In this document: piece by piece, positions 51,291-61,700 of the stretch
Layout of the letters: every line of letters starts with the position of its first letter
Position numbering within the stretch: the first letter of the stretch is position 1
NCBI GenBank assembly: GCA_019914995.1
Contig: CM034129.1
Location: 2,183,725 to 2,247,724, forward strand
Source: Acanthochlamys bracteata
Taxonomy: Eukaryota > Streptophyta > Magnoliopsida > Pandanales > Velloziaceae
Reading direction: 5' to 3'
Length of the DNA: 64,000 bases
Position numbers and translations under genes: made by a program
Notes under the pieces: generated by a model
Seen by the model: the letters and a program-made list of their open reading frames with translations, nothing else
Told to the model about the DNA's origin: nothing
The model's database searches: none

Positions 51291-52502
51291 CTACCTCAGA
51301 AGAATAACAGTATAATAAGCAACACCGACTAGCCTACTAATCAGTCCTGTCAACAATGAAATATATGGAATACAATTGATAGGCAGCCGCCAGCGAGTGA
51401 TCTCGGCCTTAGTTCTGGCCATTAGCTGCATTCTTATTTCACTTTTTCTCATTATAATGCCATTCAAGCATAAAGTTAAATTTCCATACACCTTCCAACT
51501 CTTTGGGCGTGTTTCAAATGCCCGTAACTGAATTACGTGAAAATGAAAAATGAAAAATGGAATTTCTTGAAAAATAAGTTGGAAGTGGAGTTTAGTTTTT
51601 ATGTTTTAATTGATTGTTGAAGTGGGTTGAAAATGAATTGAAAAAAAGAAATATAATAGAACTTTAGTTCCACTTGTATAAAATTGGGAACTCGAGTTCC
51701 TAATTTTATTTACAATTGAAACAAAGAAAGTGAGTGGAACTCCAATTCTGGCGGGAGAAAGTGGAGTTCCACTCACTTGAAACACGCCCTTTTCATGAAC
51801 TTCAATAACAACAGGCAACATATGCTTTTACGTTGTCGCGTATAACAGAGGCCAAACATGGCAACTGCAACTCCAGCATTCCAAAATATAATACTAAACA
51901 CCGATTTTTGGCTACGAAAATACTCCATAAAATCCAACTTGCTCTGCATTCTAAACGTGGCAACTGCAACTTTAGCAGTCCAAAATATAATACTAAACAC
52001 CGATTTAACTACGAAAATACTCCATAAATCCAACTTGCTGTGCAGTCTAATGTCGAGGAGATCGAACAAATCCCATAAACGCCACTGATCTATAACAGTC
52101 AACAAAACTACAGAAAAAAAACTACAATCGAGTTATTGTACCTTTGTCACAGATCCATCTCAACATTAATCCAAACTCTGAAGTAACTCAATCATTCAAA
52201 GCAGATCAAAACCATCTACCTCCTATCGAACATGAAACTCGCAACCACACACATCACACCAATGCTAAACTAAAGCAACCTTAATCAGATCAGACGCCAC
52301 TCTCTATCAGTGAACAACGAAACAAAAAACCAACAACAGCAGCAAAGAAGAAAAAACACAACTCAAAAGCTAAAACAACAAGCGCAGTCGAATTGTAAAT
52401 CGAATAAAATGAAACTCAAATGATCGTACCTCGTCCGTCGAACTCCGCTTCAATGCTAATCAACAACAACAACTGAAGTGGAGAAAAACGAGCGAGGGCC
52501 AT
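51291..52502 (-). CDS. Possible small membrane/secreted protein gene, two candidate exons
   Basis: A minus-strand TATA box (52601-52593) is followed about 90 bases on by ATG at 52502 and an open exon to 52430 ending CGAG|GTACG. This encodes MALARFSPLQLLLLISIEAE plus FDGR, with a hydrophobic core like a short signal anchor. About 950 bases further, 51440-51291 reads MQLMARTKAEITRWRLPI, then YISLLTGLISRLVGVAYYTV and a stop, which looks like a membrane segment. The obvious acceptors are not in the phase of exon 1, so another exon or another acceptor is needed. The intervening DNA holds a MITE (51505-51789) and a tandem duplication (51859-52053). Family not recognised; the first exon could also be untranslated. 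Confidence 0.3.
51505..51789. mobile_element. 285-base MITE with perfect 13-base terminal inverted repeats
   Basis: Left end GGGCGTGTTTCAA, right end TTGAAACACGCCC, exact inverted copies. Internal sequence has further partial palindromes (AGTGGAGTT / AACTCCACT-like) and no coding capacity. It is flanked by TTT on both sides, a possible 3-base target duplication. It is unrelated in sequence to the AT-rich family. Confidence 0.8.
51859..52053. repeat. Tandem duplication, 99-base period, two copies
   Basis: TGGCAACTGCAACT...CCAAAATATAATACTAAACA...CTACGAAAATACTCCATAAA...CCAACTTGCT occurs at 51859-51957 and 51958-52053 with about ten differences, including a small gap after ACCGATTT. Probably a recent local duplication in non-coding DNA. 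Confidence 0.85.
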
Positions 52503-52567
52503 CAATCGAAGAGTTTAATTTTGTGGTGAGCGGCGGAGAAGAACAACAACAAAAGCAGATAACCGCC

Positions 52568-52601
52568 TATAAAAGTACGCCAGTTGTCGCTACCTTTTAT
52601 A
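52568..52601. promoter_or_regulatory. Two opposed TATA boxes in an inverted repeat
   Basis: TATAAAAG on the plus strand at 52568-52575 and TATAAAAGG on the minus strand at 52601-52593, set in inverted arms CTATAAAAG. The minus-strand box would serve the possible gene starting at 52502. No plus-strand gene is visible to the right. Confidence 0.45.
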
Positions 52602-52744
52602 GAGTTTCTCCGACTCCTTGATCTAATTCTCTACTCGTTGAAATATTTATTTGGACGAATTTGCCCTTCTTTACGTTGCACCAGACAGCACTAGACTTGT
52701 AATTGTTTATATGATTGGACCGATTTGCTTTTTGGCGCCATTTG

Positions 52745-53010
52745 TTTAGGACTCCCCAAAAAAAATAAAAATGTAATATTTGAGAATACTTTTTAATTTT
52801 TTTTATTTTAATTTCTAATTTATATTTGTAATATATTTTTTTATAATATGTTTTTATTTTTGAAATAACAAATATACAAAATTAATGTTATAAAATTTTA
52901 TATTATTTATTATTTTTATTAATAAAATAAAAATTACTTTTCAAAAATCTCTAAAATATCTTTCTGGAAAATTATTTTCATAACTATTTCCAAATATTCC
53001 CCAAGTTCTC
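52745..53010. repeat. AT-rich MITE-like element
   Basis: AT-rich block with family core motifs (TTTTTATTTTAATTTCTAAT left; AAAATAAAAATTACTTTTCA and CATAACTATTTCCAAATATT right). Confidence 0.5.
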
Positions 53011-53109
53011 AGCTACTTTCCAATACAAAATTACAAACCAGAAATAAAAACAAAAAACACGGCCGAATGTGATGATAACCGAAGAAGGTCGGCGTAAAAG
53101 AACTATTGG

Positions 53110-53320
53110 AGCGTTTTGAAGTAATTTTGAAATAATATATGTTTAAATAAAAAATATTTTTATTTTTTTAAAAAATATATTTTATTTTATTTTAAAAAAT
53201 AATTAAAAAATACATTAAAAATATTTTATTATGTAAATTTTTTAAATAAAATTTTTAAATATTTATAAAATATATATTAAAAAATATAAATAAACAATTA
53301 AAAAACTACTTTTATAATGA
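53110..53320. repeat. AT-rich MITE-like element
   Basis: Starts GGAGCGTTTTGAAGTAATTT and ends AAACTACTTTTATAATGAGC. The ends AAGTA(A)TTTT / AAACTACTTTT are roughly inverted; the interior matches the family. Confidence 0.55.
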
Positions 53321-55293
53321 GCTAAATCAAAAGCAGGCAACCAAAATTGTTCAGAAAAGCTCCCTTGGATTTCTGAGAATCTGAGATATTACAGACTCAA
53401 GAAGAATAGTGTAAGATTACGACCAAACAATCTTAAGCTGCTTTCAAAGATCCATAAATCAAGGTAGTTAAAGAAACTAAGCTCAAACAAGTGTTCCAGC
53501 TAAATAACAAAATATGCAACATATACCAAATGGCTGAAGCAAAATTAGTGGTGAAGCTGCTGGATTGACTGCAGATATTAACACTACACAAACAATACAT
53601 ATTTCCCCGTAATAGCAAGAAAGCTGCCCTACTAAGCTTCCGTAAGTATTTCCTGCTCAATCAGTTGCTTCCAGCCGAAGGCACAATAAACTTAGCTACT
53701 GGATTGAAGTTTTACCTCTTGAGCGATGGCTGGATATGGGCATTTTGGGTATTTAAAGAAGACATCTAGCACTTTCCCCTCCGGAGAAGTATGACTTCAC
53801 CAAAGGTACCGTAGCTTATGAGAATTAGTCATAGCAGATTCAAAAGACATAAACGACGAAGAATAAATCTTCTCTAGCTTTCAACTCACTTTGCCAAATA
53901 GAAACCTACAATCTGGTCAACTCTCTATACATATTGCAGATATAAAAACGACAAAAACATGTGTCAGATTTACTATGATTTCTGTTGCAAAGTAGACTGT
54001 TCAATTGAAAAGTCAATAAAAGGAAAGAAAAGCTCAAACCAGCAATCATGAGTATAGAGGCTCACCCTACAAAAATTCCAGGAGAATAAGATTGAGTTAC
54101 TATAGAAGTCACAATCATCATGATTATTTGGTAGTTTCTTTTTAAGGATAATTCCACAAGTAACTAAGCTCTAATACAAACTTACTGACACAGCAGGGTC
54201 ATCATAGTTGTGTCTTACTAAAATAGCAAGTGCAGAATCACATTATTGACAGGGAAAAAACGCACTCTTTTAAAATATAATTCTTCTGCTTCCGAATGCC
54301 CCCAGATAATACATTGACATATCAACATTAAAGGAATTCATTAACCCAATGCCAAGGCTAAGCAGAGAGTTTCCAACAACAAAGGAGGTCTCAAAAAAAC
54401 TAGTTAATTGAGAACAGAATCAACCTAAAAAGGAGTGGATGAAGAAACTACCGAGCTGCTTTAAACTATTTCTAAAACAGAGGTGCCTGCAGTTGTAAGC
54501 GAAGTCTCAACTATGGTGCCATACCATTCAGGTCTTGAAGAATGTTGTATTGACCAGTTACTGGTGTACCTCTAAGTGAAAGAGCTTTGAATCCTCAAGG
54601 TATGCATGCTGACAATCAGAACTACCCATCTGTTGTCGAAGTATCCCACAAGTCCATGAGTCGCCTTCTTCATAAATTAATACTTAATAAAAAGGGCTAT
54701 CTGATTTTCTGCTGATTAGCTAATTTTTTGTGGATTTGGACATGTATATTAAAACTGAAGCCATCATTGACCAAATGCAAAGGGCATAGGAATAATCTTG
54801 CAAAACACTATGGTCCTACCAATATAGGAGGGGATTATAAGTATAATAAACAACATGCATCTCAATGTATATTATAATCCAAAGAATCCTGAGTACGACT
54901 GAGTTAGATGCCACGATATTCTACAATGGGATACTTCATCAGAGTTGAGTGACATTTCAGAGAAACAAGTAACACAATTAATTATAGTTCCAATTTCCAG
55001 GAGTAAATAAAGAAAGCATAACAATCTGTTGGATGAATTACCTTTTCGAGGTGATTTCTTTCTCCTGGTTCCTGATCTTATTTAGATAATCAGTAGGATG
55101 CGAACTATTCTGAAGCAAGCAAATATCAGTACTTGAGTCTGTTTAGGCTTTTTGAGAGCCTAGCACTTGACAGTATCACTCTCCAATAGTCCATATAATA
55201 TTTACATTTCGAGGTGAATTAAAGATGACCGTCATAAAGTATTTTCTCAGAAAGAAGAAGACCTCATCGGCATCTGTTTTTATTCTTCCCAAA
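53321..55293. other. Intergenic, downstream of PORR gene
   Basis: No coding feature recognised. The right part probably holds the 3' untranslated region of the leftward PORR gene. The ORF at 53660-53433 has no motifs. Confidence 0.5.
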
Positions 55294-56604
55294 TCAAGAT
55301 GTTTCTCTTACCCTTCTAACAAAGCCACTATCTCCAACTGCACTTTCATTGACGTCTTCATCGTCACTGTCATACTCTGTGCCCGATTCCCCTGAAAATT
55401 CCTCCTCATAATCATCCTGTTCGACCTCATCTTCCTCAGAGACAACTCCTTCATCCCTTAAATCTTCTATTGCTTCCACAGAACCACCAGTGTGGCGCCT
55501 CTTGGCTTTACGGGGCATTTTACCAGTATCTGCATCCTTGCCCTTATGCATGAGGTGAATGTATTTGTATCGCATCCCCATCAATGGGTGCTTCTCAACC
55601 AACCGATCCCTACTGTATGCCTCTCTAAGCACCACTGTTTGTGTTCGAAGTTTGTTCGACACATAAAATATTCCTGGGTGATGTGTGATCACCTTCCTGA
55701 ACCCCGGTGGCAACCCAAGGTGCCTGGCGAGCAGAATCAAATTCTCCTTCTCTGTCTTTTTGGGAACCAGCAAGCTAAGCACCTCATGCAACATCCCCAC
55801 AATCCGCTTTTCTGCAAGATCACTCTTCGGAGCCAGATGGGAACCATCCTCATACGGAGAAATGTACGGCAGCCTCTGCCACTCATCAAGCCACTTCCTC
55901 ACTTTCTTCTCCAAATCAAACCCAGAAGGAAAGCTAAGTGGGAACGCCAATGGCATTCCTTTCTTATACCCTCCAGTTCGATCAGCATACAGCTCCATGG
56001 CAGAAAAGGCGAGGTCTTTCGAGTAGCAAACGAGCTCAATGTCAAGCACCTTTGATCCATCAGCAGCAGGAGAAAGCTGGAAGTAATCAGGATAATCCGG
56101 AAGGATCGACTTAATAAAATCACGAGGCAGACCCAAATCCAAACGAAGCCTATCGACGACTAATAACGGAATCCGACGTGCAGGACAGAGCATGAGCAGC
56201 CGCAGCAAGCGGTCCGCAATCTCGGCACGACACTCAGAAAAAGCCCTCTGTTCTTCATCATGGAGATTAATCAAATCTTGCGTTGGTCGAATGATTGTGT
56301 TTGGAGAGATGAAGTGTTCGGTGAAGGCCGAAGGGAATAGGCGGGTAAATCGAACGGCTCTAAACGGAAGACGAAGTTCATGAGAGCAAGACGAAACCGA
56401 AGACAGAGTAAGAGAAGGAGGGGATGAAGAAGAAGAATGGAGAAGAAAGTCTTTGAGATTGTGAAAAGGGAGAAGATGTTTTTCTTTCTCCACGGCATGA
56501 TCGAGACCACGATCTCGAACCCATTTGATTCGAGCGTCGGTGAATGAACGACAGTGGTGGAGCTGGCAAAGAACACGGCGGCGGAGCTGATGTGTCGGCG
56601 CCAT
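55294..56604 (-). CDS. PORR-domain protein, organellar group II intron splicing factor
   Basis: Plant organelle RNA recognition (PORR) family protein. Members bind RNA in mitochondria or chloroplasts and are required for splicing of group II introns (WTF1, WTF9, RPD1 relatives). It is a single exon of 436 residues. An in-frame GTG five codons earlier (56619) was rejected in favour of the ATG at 56604. The N-terminus is Arg/His-rich without acidic residues (MAPTHQLRRRVLCQLHHCRS), like a mitochondrial presequence. The PORR domain then runs from about residue 25 (KWVRDRGLDHAV) through SILPDYPDYFQL, LAFPLSFPSGFDLEKKVRKW, QRLPYISPYED, HLGLPPGFRKVITHHPGIFY and PLMGMRYKYIHLM near 360. The last 60 residues are strongly acidic (EEDEVEQDDYEEEFSGESG). 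Which PORR subgroup it belongs to is not resolved; mitochondrial targeting is inferred. Confidence 0.9.
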   Translation of the reverse strand: MAPTHQLRRRVLCQLHHCRSFTDARIKWVRDRGLDHAVEKEKHLLPFHNLKDFLLHSSSSSPPSLTLSSVSSCSHELRLPFRAVRFTRLFPSAFTEHFISPNTIIRPTQDLINLHDEEQRAFSECRAEIADRLLRLLMLCPARRIPLLVVDRLRLDLGLPRDFIKSILPDYPDYFQLSPAADGSKVLDIELVCYSKDLAFSAMELYADRTGGYKKGMPLAFPLSFPSGFDLEKKVRKWLDEWQRLPYISPYEDGSHLAPKSDLAEKRIVGMLHEVLSLLVPKKTEKENLILLARHLGLPPGFRKVITHHPGIFYVSNKLRTQTVVLREAYSRDRLVEKHPLMGMRYKYIHLMHKGKDADTGKMPRKAKRRHTGGSVEAIEDLRDEGVVSEEDEVEQDDYEEEFSGESGTEYDSDDEDVNESAVGDSGFVRRVRETS

Positions 56605-56879
56605 GAGGTGAAGTAACACACGACAGTATTGAGCTTAGATCGAAGGGTTTAGAGAAGGGTATAGAATCGATCTGACGGGTAGAAATTAACACATTGAATT
56701 TTTGTAAGACCGATGTTGTAAATTGGATATTATTAGGGTCTATTTTAAAATTTACATGGATTTATTTCTACTCTCTAACGACCCCTGCTGCAGGTAGATT
56801 GATCGATAAATTGGTCTTTCGCGTTCAACGTCTCCCGATAGAGGTGCTGATTTAGAGCGAGCACGGAGCACCGGCGGCG
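56605..56879. promoter_or_regulatory. Short divergent promoter region, PORR / OEP7-like
   Basis: Only 275 bases separate the two opposing start codons (minus at 56604, plus at 56880). Both genes must share this region for their leaders and promoters. No clear TATA box was seen in either direction, as is common for housekeeping organelle-protein genes. Confidence 0.5.
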
Positions 56880-57169
56880 ATGATCGCGATAGCGGCGGTG
56901 GTAGTGGGTTGGATTACCATCGAGATCGCGTGCAAGCCGTGCTTGCAAAAGGACGAGAAGCCATTGACCGCGCGCTCGATCCAAATTTCGATCCTGATGA
57001 CTCTGCTGCTCCGCTGCAGCCTCCTGACGAAAACCAGAAAGTGTTGCTGGATAACGCTCAGTCTCTGCGCCGCCCAAGAGTGTCAACTGAGAAATCATTA
57101 AGGCAATTAGTTTCTTCCCGTGTTGTTTTCTTGTTTCTTTGCTTCAGGTGTTTCTTATTCTCCGGTTAG
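56880..57169 (+). CDS. OEP7-like chloroplast outer-envelope protein, apparent frameshift
   Basis: Frame 1 from ATG 56880 reads MIAIAAVVVGWITIEIACKP and CLQK: a hydrophobic segment followed by the KP(C/F)L(D/Q)K motif of OEP7/E6.7-type small outer-envelope proteins. The family continuation KGREAIDRALDPNFDPDD follows in a different frame. The switch falls at an AAAA run at 56947-56950, as if one A were missing. OEP7 proteins are about 60-80 residues, inserted in the plastid outer envelope by a signal-anchor mechanism; their function is poorly known. Downstream the second frame stays open to 57169, and the true end or an intron is unclear. It is divergent from the PORR gene. It could be a sequencing or assembly error, or a real inactivating deletion. 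Confidence 0.6.
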
Positions 57170-57739
57170 TTGTGATGATTACAAGATTGAGCTTGAGCAT
57201 TGTATACCATTGTTTTGTTCTATGATTGTATCTGATGGATTACAAAAGGCTACTTGAAATCTTGAATTGTCACTTTTGTATCTGTGTACTGATCACATAT
57301 TTGTTATGTAGAGAGATGCATGATGTTGCTGTGCATTTGTGGTAACATTTGGGTCAACGATAATCGATAAGCTTGATACCTGTGTTTTAAGCGGACCTTA
57401 GAGTCCGCAAGGTGTTCTTTGTAATCACTAGAGATACAGAGATACGAGTTGCAATATTCGTTAAACCTTTCTTGTGTGAAATTGCTGTCACAAAAGCATG
57501 AGATTTATCCTACAATAACATAAACATTCTTTCTTCTTATGGTGTAGTTCTTTTGTATAATGTTTCTGTACATAGCAAAAAGAGCATGGAGTTCGCAGCA
57601 GAGGACAAGGGAGATAGACAGTATGCTAAATACCAATGATGTGTACCTTGCAAAGAAGCTTCTCTATTATATTCGAAAGAGAGTTTAAAGTGGGCACTAG
57701 TTAAAGTAAGAGACGACAGGGATGAAGAGAACTTTCCAT
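57170..57739. other. No gene recognised
   Basis: Region between the OEP7-like frame and the orphan acidic exons. It may contain 3' sequence of one or both. No further exon could be supported. Confidence 0.4.
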
Positions 57740-57871
57740 TCAGGAAGTACTAGAACTATCATCTGCATCATCTGTTTCAATCTGGGCATCATCTCCTTCA
57801 TCATCATTTGCCAGTATTGTCTACCTTAGAACTCACCACGTGATCGTTCAAATCCTTTTGTTTGAGGTTAC
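57740..57871 (-). pseudogene. Two orphan 3' exons of an unrecognised gene with acidic tail
   Basis: The minus strand has an exon at 57871-57837 (NLKQKDLNDHV) with acceptor TCTATTTTAG and donor GTG|GTGAGT. After a 16-base gap comes an open segment at 57820-57740 encoding TILANDDEGDDAQIETDDAD plus DSSSTS and a stop. Phases match, but a 16-base intron is too short to be spliced, so the pieces belong to different splice forms or the locus is damaged. Upstream, an AT-rich MITE-like block (57960-58265) and the CUL4 promoter leave no room for further exons. It is therefore probably a 3' fragment of a gene. Low-complexity GAT repeats could also mimic coding sequence. Confidence 0.3.
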
Positions 57872-57959
57872 CTAAAATAGAGGAGGAGAAAGCAAAGCTA
57901 TGCAAGCTTTTGTATATAACTCTCACTAAAACAAGTAGACAGGGAGTTGACGTCTACTA

Positions 57960-58265
57960 TTTACAAACTATTCTTTAAGAAATTTAATTTTTTATTTTTT
58001 ATTTTTGTAAAACTCAGTTTATAAATTTGAAGTACACACTAAGAGTGACTCATCACTAACTTTTAAACATATTATAAGCAAAATTATATATAAAATATAT
58101 ATTTATAAAATAGAGTTTACTTAAAATAAAAATATTTGAAAGTTTTTTTTCAAAAAATAAATTTCATTTTTATTTAAAATATAATAAATTATAACTTTTT
58201 TAAATTAAAAAAAATTATAAAATAATTAAAAAAGTTATTGAAAAATATAAAGAGTTTATTTAAAA
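57960..58265. repeat. AT-rich MITE-like block next to CUL4 promoter
   Basis: About 300 bases of A/T runs with family motifs (AAATTTAATTTTTTATTTTT left; TTATTTAAAACGATATCCGC right). It ends about 170 bases upstream of the first leader ATG of CUL4 and may form part of the promoter boundary. Confidence 0.5.
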
Positions 58266-58432
58266 CGATATCCGCTTAGAAAGCTCTCCCAAAGGTCCCC
58301 ATGGGGACCATTTTGTTTTGTTTTCACTTCTCCCGTTCTTCTCCCACCATCTCCTCTCACCCGATCCACCGTCGCGCGACTTCTCACCGCCGCCCTCCCC
58401 CATCTTTGCGGACGACAAAGCAGGCGCAACCG

Positions 58433-58462
58433 ATGATTTCTGCTCCACGATTTAATCGATGA
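58433..58462 (+). promoter_or_regulatory. Nine-codon upstream ORF overlapping the CUL4 start (ATGA)
   Basis: ATG at 58433 opens MISAPRFNR and stops with TGA at 58460-58462. This overlaps the CUL4 ATG at 58459-58461 in the sequence ATGA. If the leader includes 58433, ribosomes would terminate directly on the main start codon. Such overlaps can lower or couple translation. The transcription start was not determined, so inclusion in the mRNA is inferred. Confidence 0.6.
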
Positions 58463-58751
58463 CTCACCACAAGCGCCCTTTTGCCGCCATCAGCTCCGCC
58501 TTATCTCCTTCCTCCTCTGCCGCTGCCACCATGAAGAAATCGAAATCTGCCCTACCGGAGAAAAACGGAATCCAAGCGGCGCACCATGCGGAGGAGGACG
58601 TCATGCTGGAGGACCAGGATGAGCTTAAGGCCGGAGCGGCTGGGCCCGCTGCCACCGGTGTAGCCGCTAACCTTTCGAGGAAGAAGGCCACGCCACCGCA
58701 ACCTTCCACGAAGAAGCAGCTCGTTATCAAGTTCAATAAAGGTGATCTCTT

Positions 58752-58791
<40 letters not shown>

Positions 58792-61700
58792 TCAGTAGTG
58801 AAGCAAGTTGATGGTTGTTCGTTGAATTTGTTTTTCTTATAGTGAAATTAAGCATCTTCATACTTGAATTGTTCTGATGATCCGGAGACGTAATGTTATT
58901 GTGGAAGTTGGTCGGCATTTGCTAACAACTTTTGAATTCATTTACTAGGATCCTAAACTGAGGAAGCCTTCTAATGCTATTTAGTTAGACCTACAGAGCA
59001 AGGATTGGCAATATGCTGCAGCTGCTCCATGTGGATCGGGGTTTATAAATCTATTGCAGTTCAATTAGTTGTCTGCTGTGTTACTGGTATCTAGTTCACC
59101 ATCGGTTATCTCCTGGTAGGGAAGGGTGAAATGTGATGGAAAATTGCTCAAGGGTGTCAACATTCATCAAAAGATATGTCATTGGCAGTGTGTCTATTAA
59201 TTGCATAGGGAGGGTATTTCCACTTTATTTCTTCAGAACCTAAGTTATGCTAGGAAAATAAAATAATAACTGGAGCAGTCCAGATGATGTGCAAAAACTA
59301 GATTTGTTGCATTGAGGTCTAGTCAGGCCCTATGGAAGGAAACTTTTAAGGAGGAAACTGTGTTTTTTCTTTTATTAGAGTACCATAGTGGTTTACAATA
59401 AAAGGAGGTTCATTCTCCTGATTTTTTGGCTGCTTTTCTATTTATTTTATAGCTTTTTGACAGCCTTTTTAATAGATTATTTTGTTTCCTCTTTCCTTTA
59501 CTTAGGGAAGCCAACACTCCCCAAAAACTTCGAAGAGGATACTTGGGCAACACTTAAGAAAGCTGTCGTAGCCATATTTTTGAAGAAACCAGATCCTTGC
59601 GACTCTGAGAAGCTCTATCAGGTTTGTTCTTCATTATTTACTATATCGTTCAGATTCAAGCTTGCTTTGGATCTGTATGCCTTCCATTTCGTTAGCTGAT
59701 CAGCTTTATTTGGAGGTTGTGTCTTATTTTCCTAGGCTGTCAATGATCTCTGCCTGCATAAAATGGGTGGGAACCTTTACCAACATATCCAAGCAGAGTG
59801 CGAACTACACGTTTCTGCAGCTTTGCAATCTTTGGTGGGCCAGAGTCCTGATCTCGTTGTGTTTCTATCACTGGTGGAAAAATGCTGGCAGGACTTCTGT
59901 GACCAGATGTTAACGATTCGTGGCATAGCCCTATACCTAGATAGGACATACGTGAAACAAACCCCTAATGTTCGTTCTTTGTGGGACATGGGATTGATGC
60001 TCTTCCGCAAGCACCTGTCCTTGTCATCAGAAGTTGAACATAAAACCGTTACTGGAATTCTGAGGCTGATTGAGAAGGAGAGGTATGCTAAAGTTGGTAT
60101 CACAAGAAATGTTGGTAAAGGTGCTTCTTACTTTGTTATATATATATTCTGCTGATAAGGGTGTGATCTTATTTCAGTAGAGTCTACTCTTACTTTATTT
60201 TAAGAAGCATTCTAATCCCGCTTTCCCTAGAGGATTTCTTCTTGACTTTTCCTTTATGAAAGTCATAGGCTCTCTCTGATGTTCATCATGATAATAGGTT
60301 GACACAAAAGACAAACTGGAATCTTCAAGATGTTATTGATATAAGAACATGGAATAGTTGACAATCATTAAGAACTACCCTTTTTGAAGTCTGGCTGTGC
60401 GTAGAGCTTGTATGATAAAGGAAGACTTACTACAATGTTGTTTTGCACCAGATTTTCAAACAGTGTTGGTTGGGTCTTCAGATACCTAGACTCTTGTATA
60501 CTCTCCTAGCCACACTTTTTGGTCTTTGTTAGACTTGAACATGTTGGTTTATGGAATTTTTTGCGGCAACTTTTAAATGCTTTTGTCCTGATGTTTTTCT
60601 TCTTTGGAGCAGATTAGGTGAGGCTATTGATAGGACACTCCTTAATCATCTTCTGAAGATGTTCAGTGCTTTAGGAATTTACTCAGAAAGTTTTGAGAAG
60701 CCCTTTCTTGAATGTACGTCTGAATTTTATGCGGCAGAAGGTGTGAAGTATATGCAACAATCGGATGTGCCCGACTACTTAAAGCATGCTGAGGTGCTAT
60801 GATATCGGATATATCTATTTAATTGATTCAAAAGACTTTGGTTTCTCATTCTGAAGTATTACTTTTCTTCAGTTAAGATTGCATGAGGAGCATGAAAGAT
60901 GCCTGCTCTATCTAGATGCAAGTACCAGGAAGCCACTCATAGCTACTGCCGAGAAACAACTTCTTGAGCGGCATACATCTTCTATTCTTGACAAGGTACC
61001 ATGTATGAGTTCTTAGCTGTAGTTATCACTGGCCTTGTCTTTTATTTATATCTAACTTCTTGTTTGAATTTCATTCACAAGGGATTCACAATGCTTATGG
61101 AGGGAAGTCGTATTGAAGACCTTCAGAGAATGTATAGTCTTTTCCAGAGGGCTGATGCTCTTGACTTGCTAAAGCAAGCTCTTAGTTCATACATTCGGAG
61201 TACAGGTCAGGCTATTATTATGGATGAAGAGAAAGATAAAGATCTGGTTCCCTGCCTTTTGGAACTCAAAGGTTCGCTTGACGAAATTTGGGAGGAAAGT
61301 TTCATTAAACATGAAGCTTTCTCAAACACTATTAAGGACTCGTTTGAGTATCTTATTAACCTTCGTCAGGTAACTCTTGCGAAATTTCAGTTTACAGAAG
61401 ACATTCCTCAATTTTATGTTCATTATGTAAAACTGTTTTTTTTTTTTTTTGGCAAGAATGATCCATTTATGTGAATTTGAAGAACATTTGGTTAAAATTT
61501 TAGCTTTTGGATTTCTTATAGTTTCGTGATTACAGCTTCGTTCAGAACCGTGGTAGGTGCATCTTTAGTGATTTATTCTTCTAATTTAATTGGAAGTATG
61601 TAGATTTCCTTGTTCCTTGCATAATTCTCACAACGGTTGATCTAATTGGTGACGTTATTTCATTTATAAATATCTTATTTGGTTCTGGCATTAGCTTGCT

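Noticed and set aside
56605..56619. GTG start five codons before the PORR ATG
   Set aside because: Plant nuclear genes start at ATG; 56604 is the first in-frame ATG.
58260..58736. Minus-strand ORFs over the CUL4 leader and first exon
   Set aside because: They are antisense reading of GC-rich CUL4 sequence; composition is Ala/Ser/Gly-rich without motifs.
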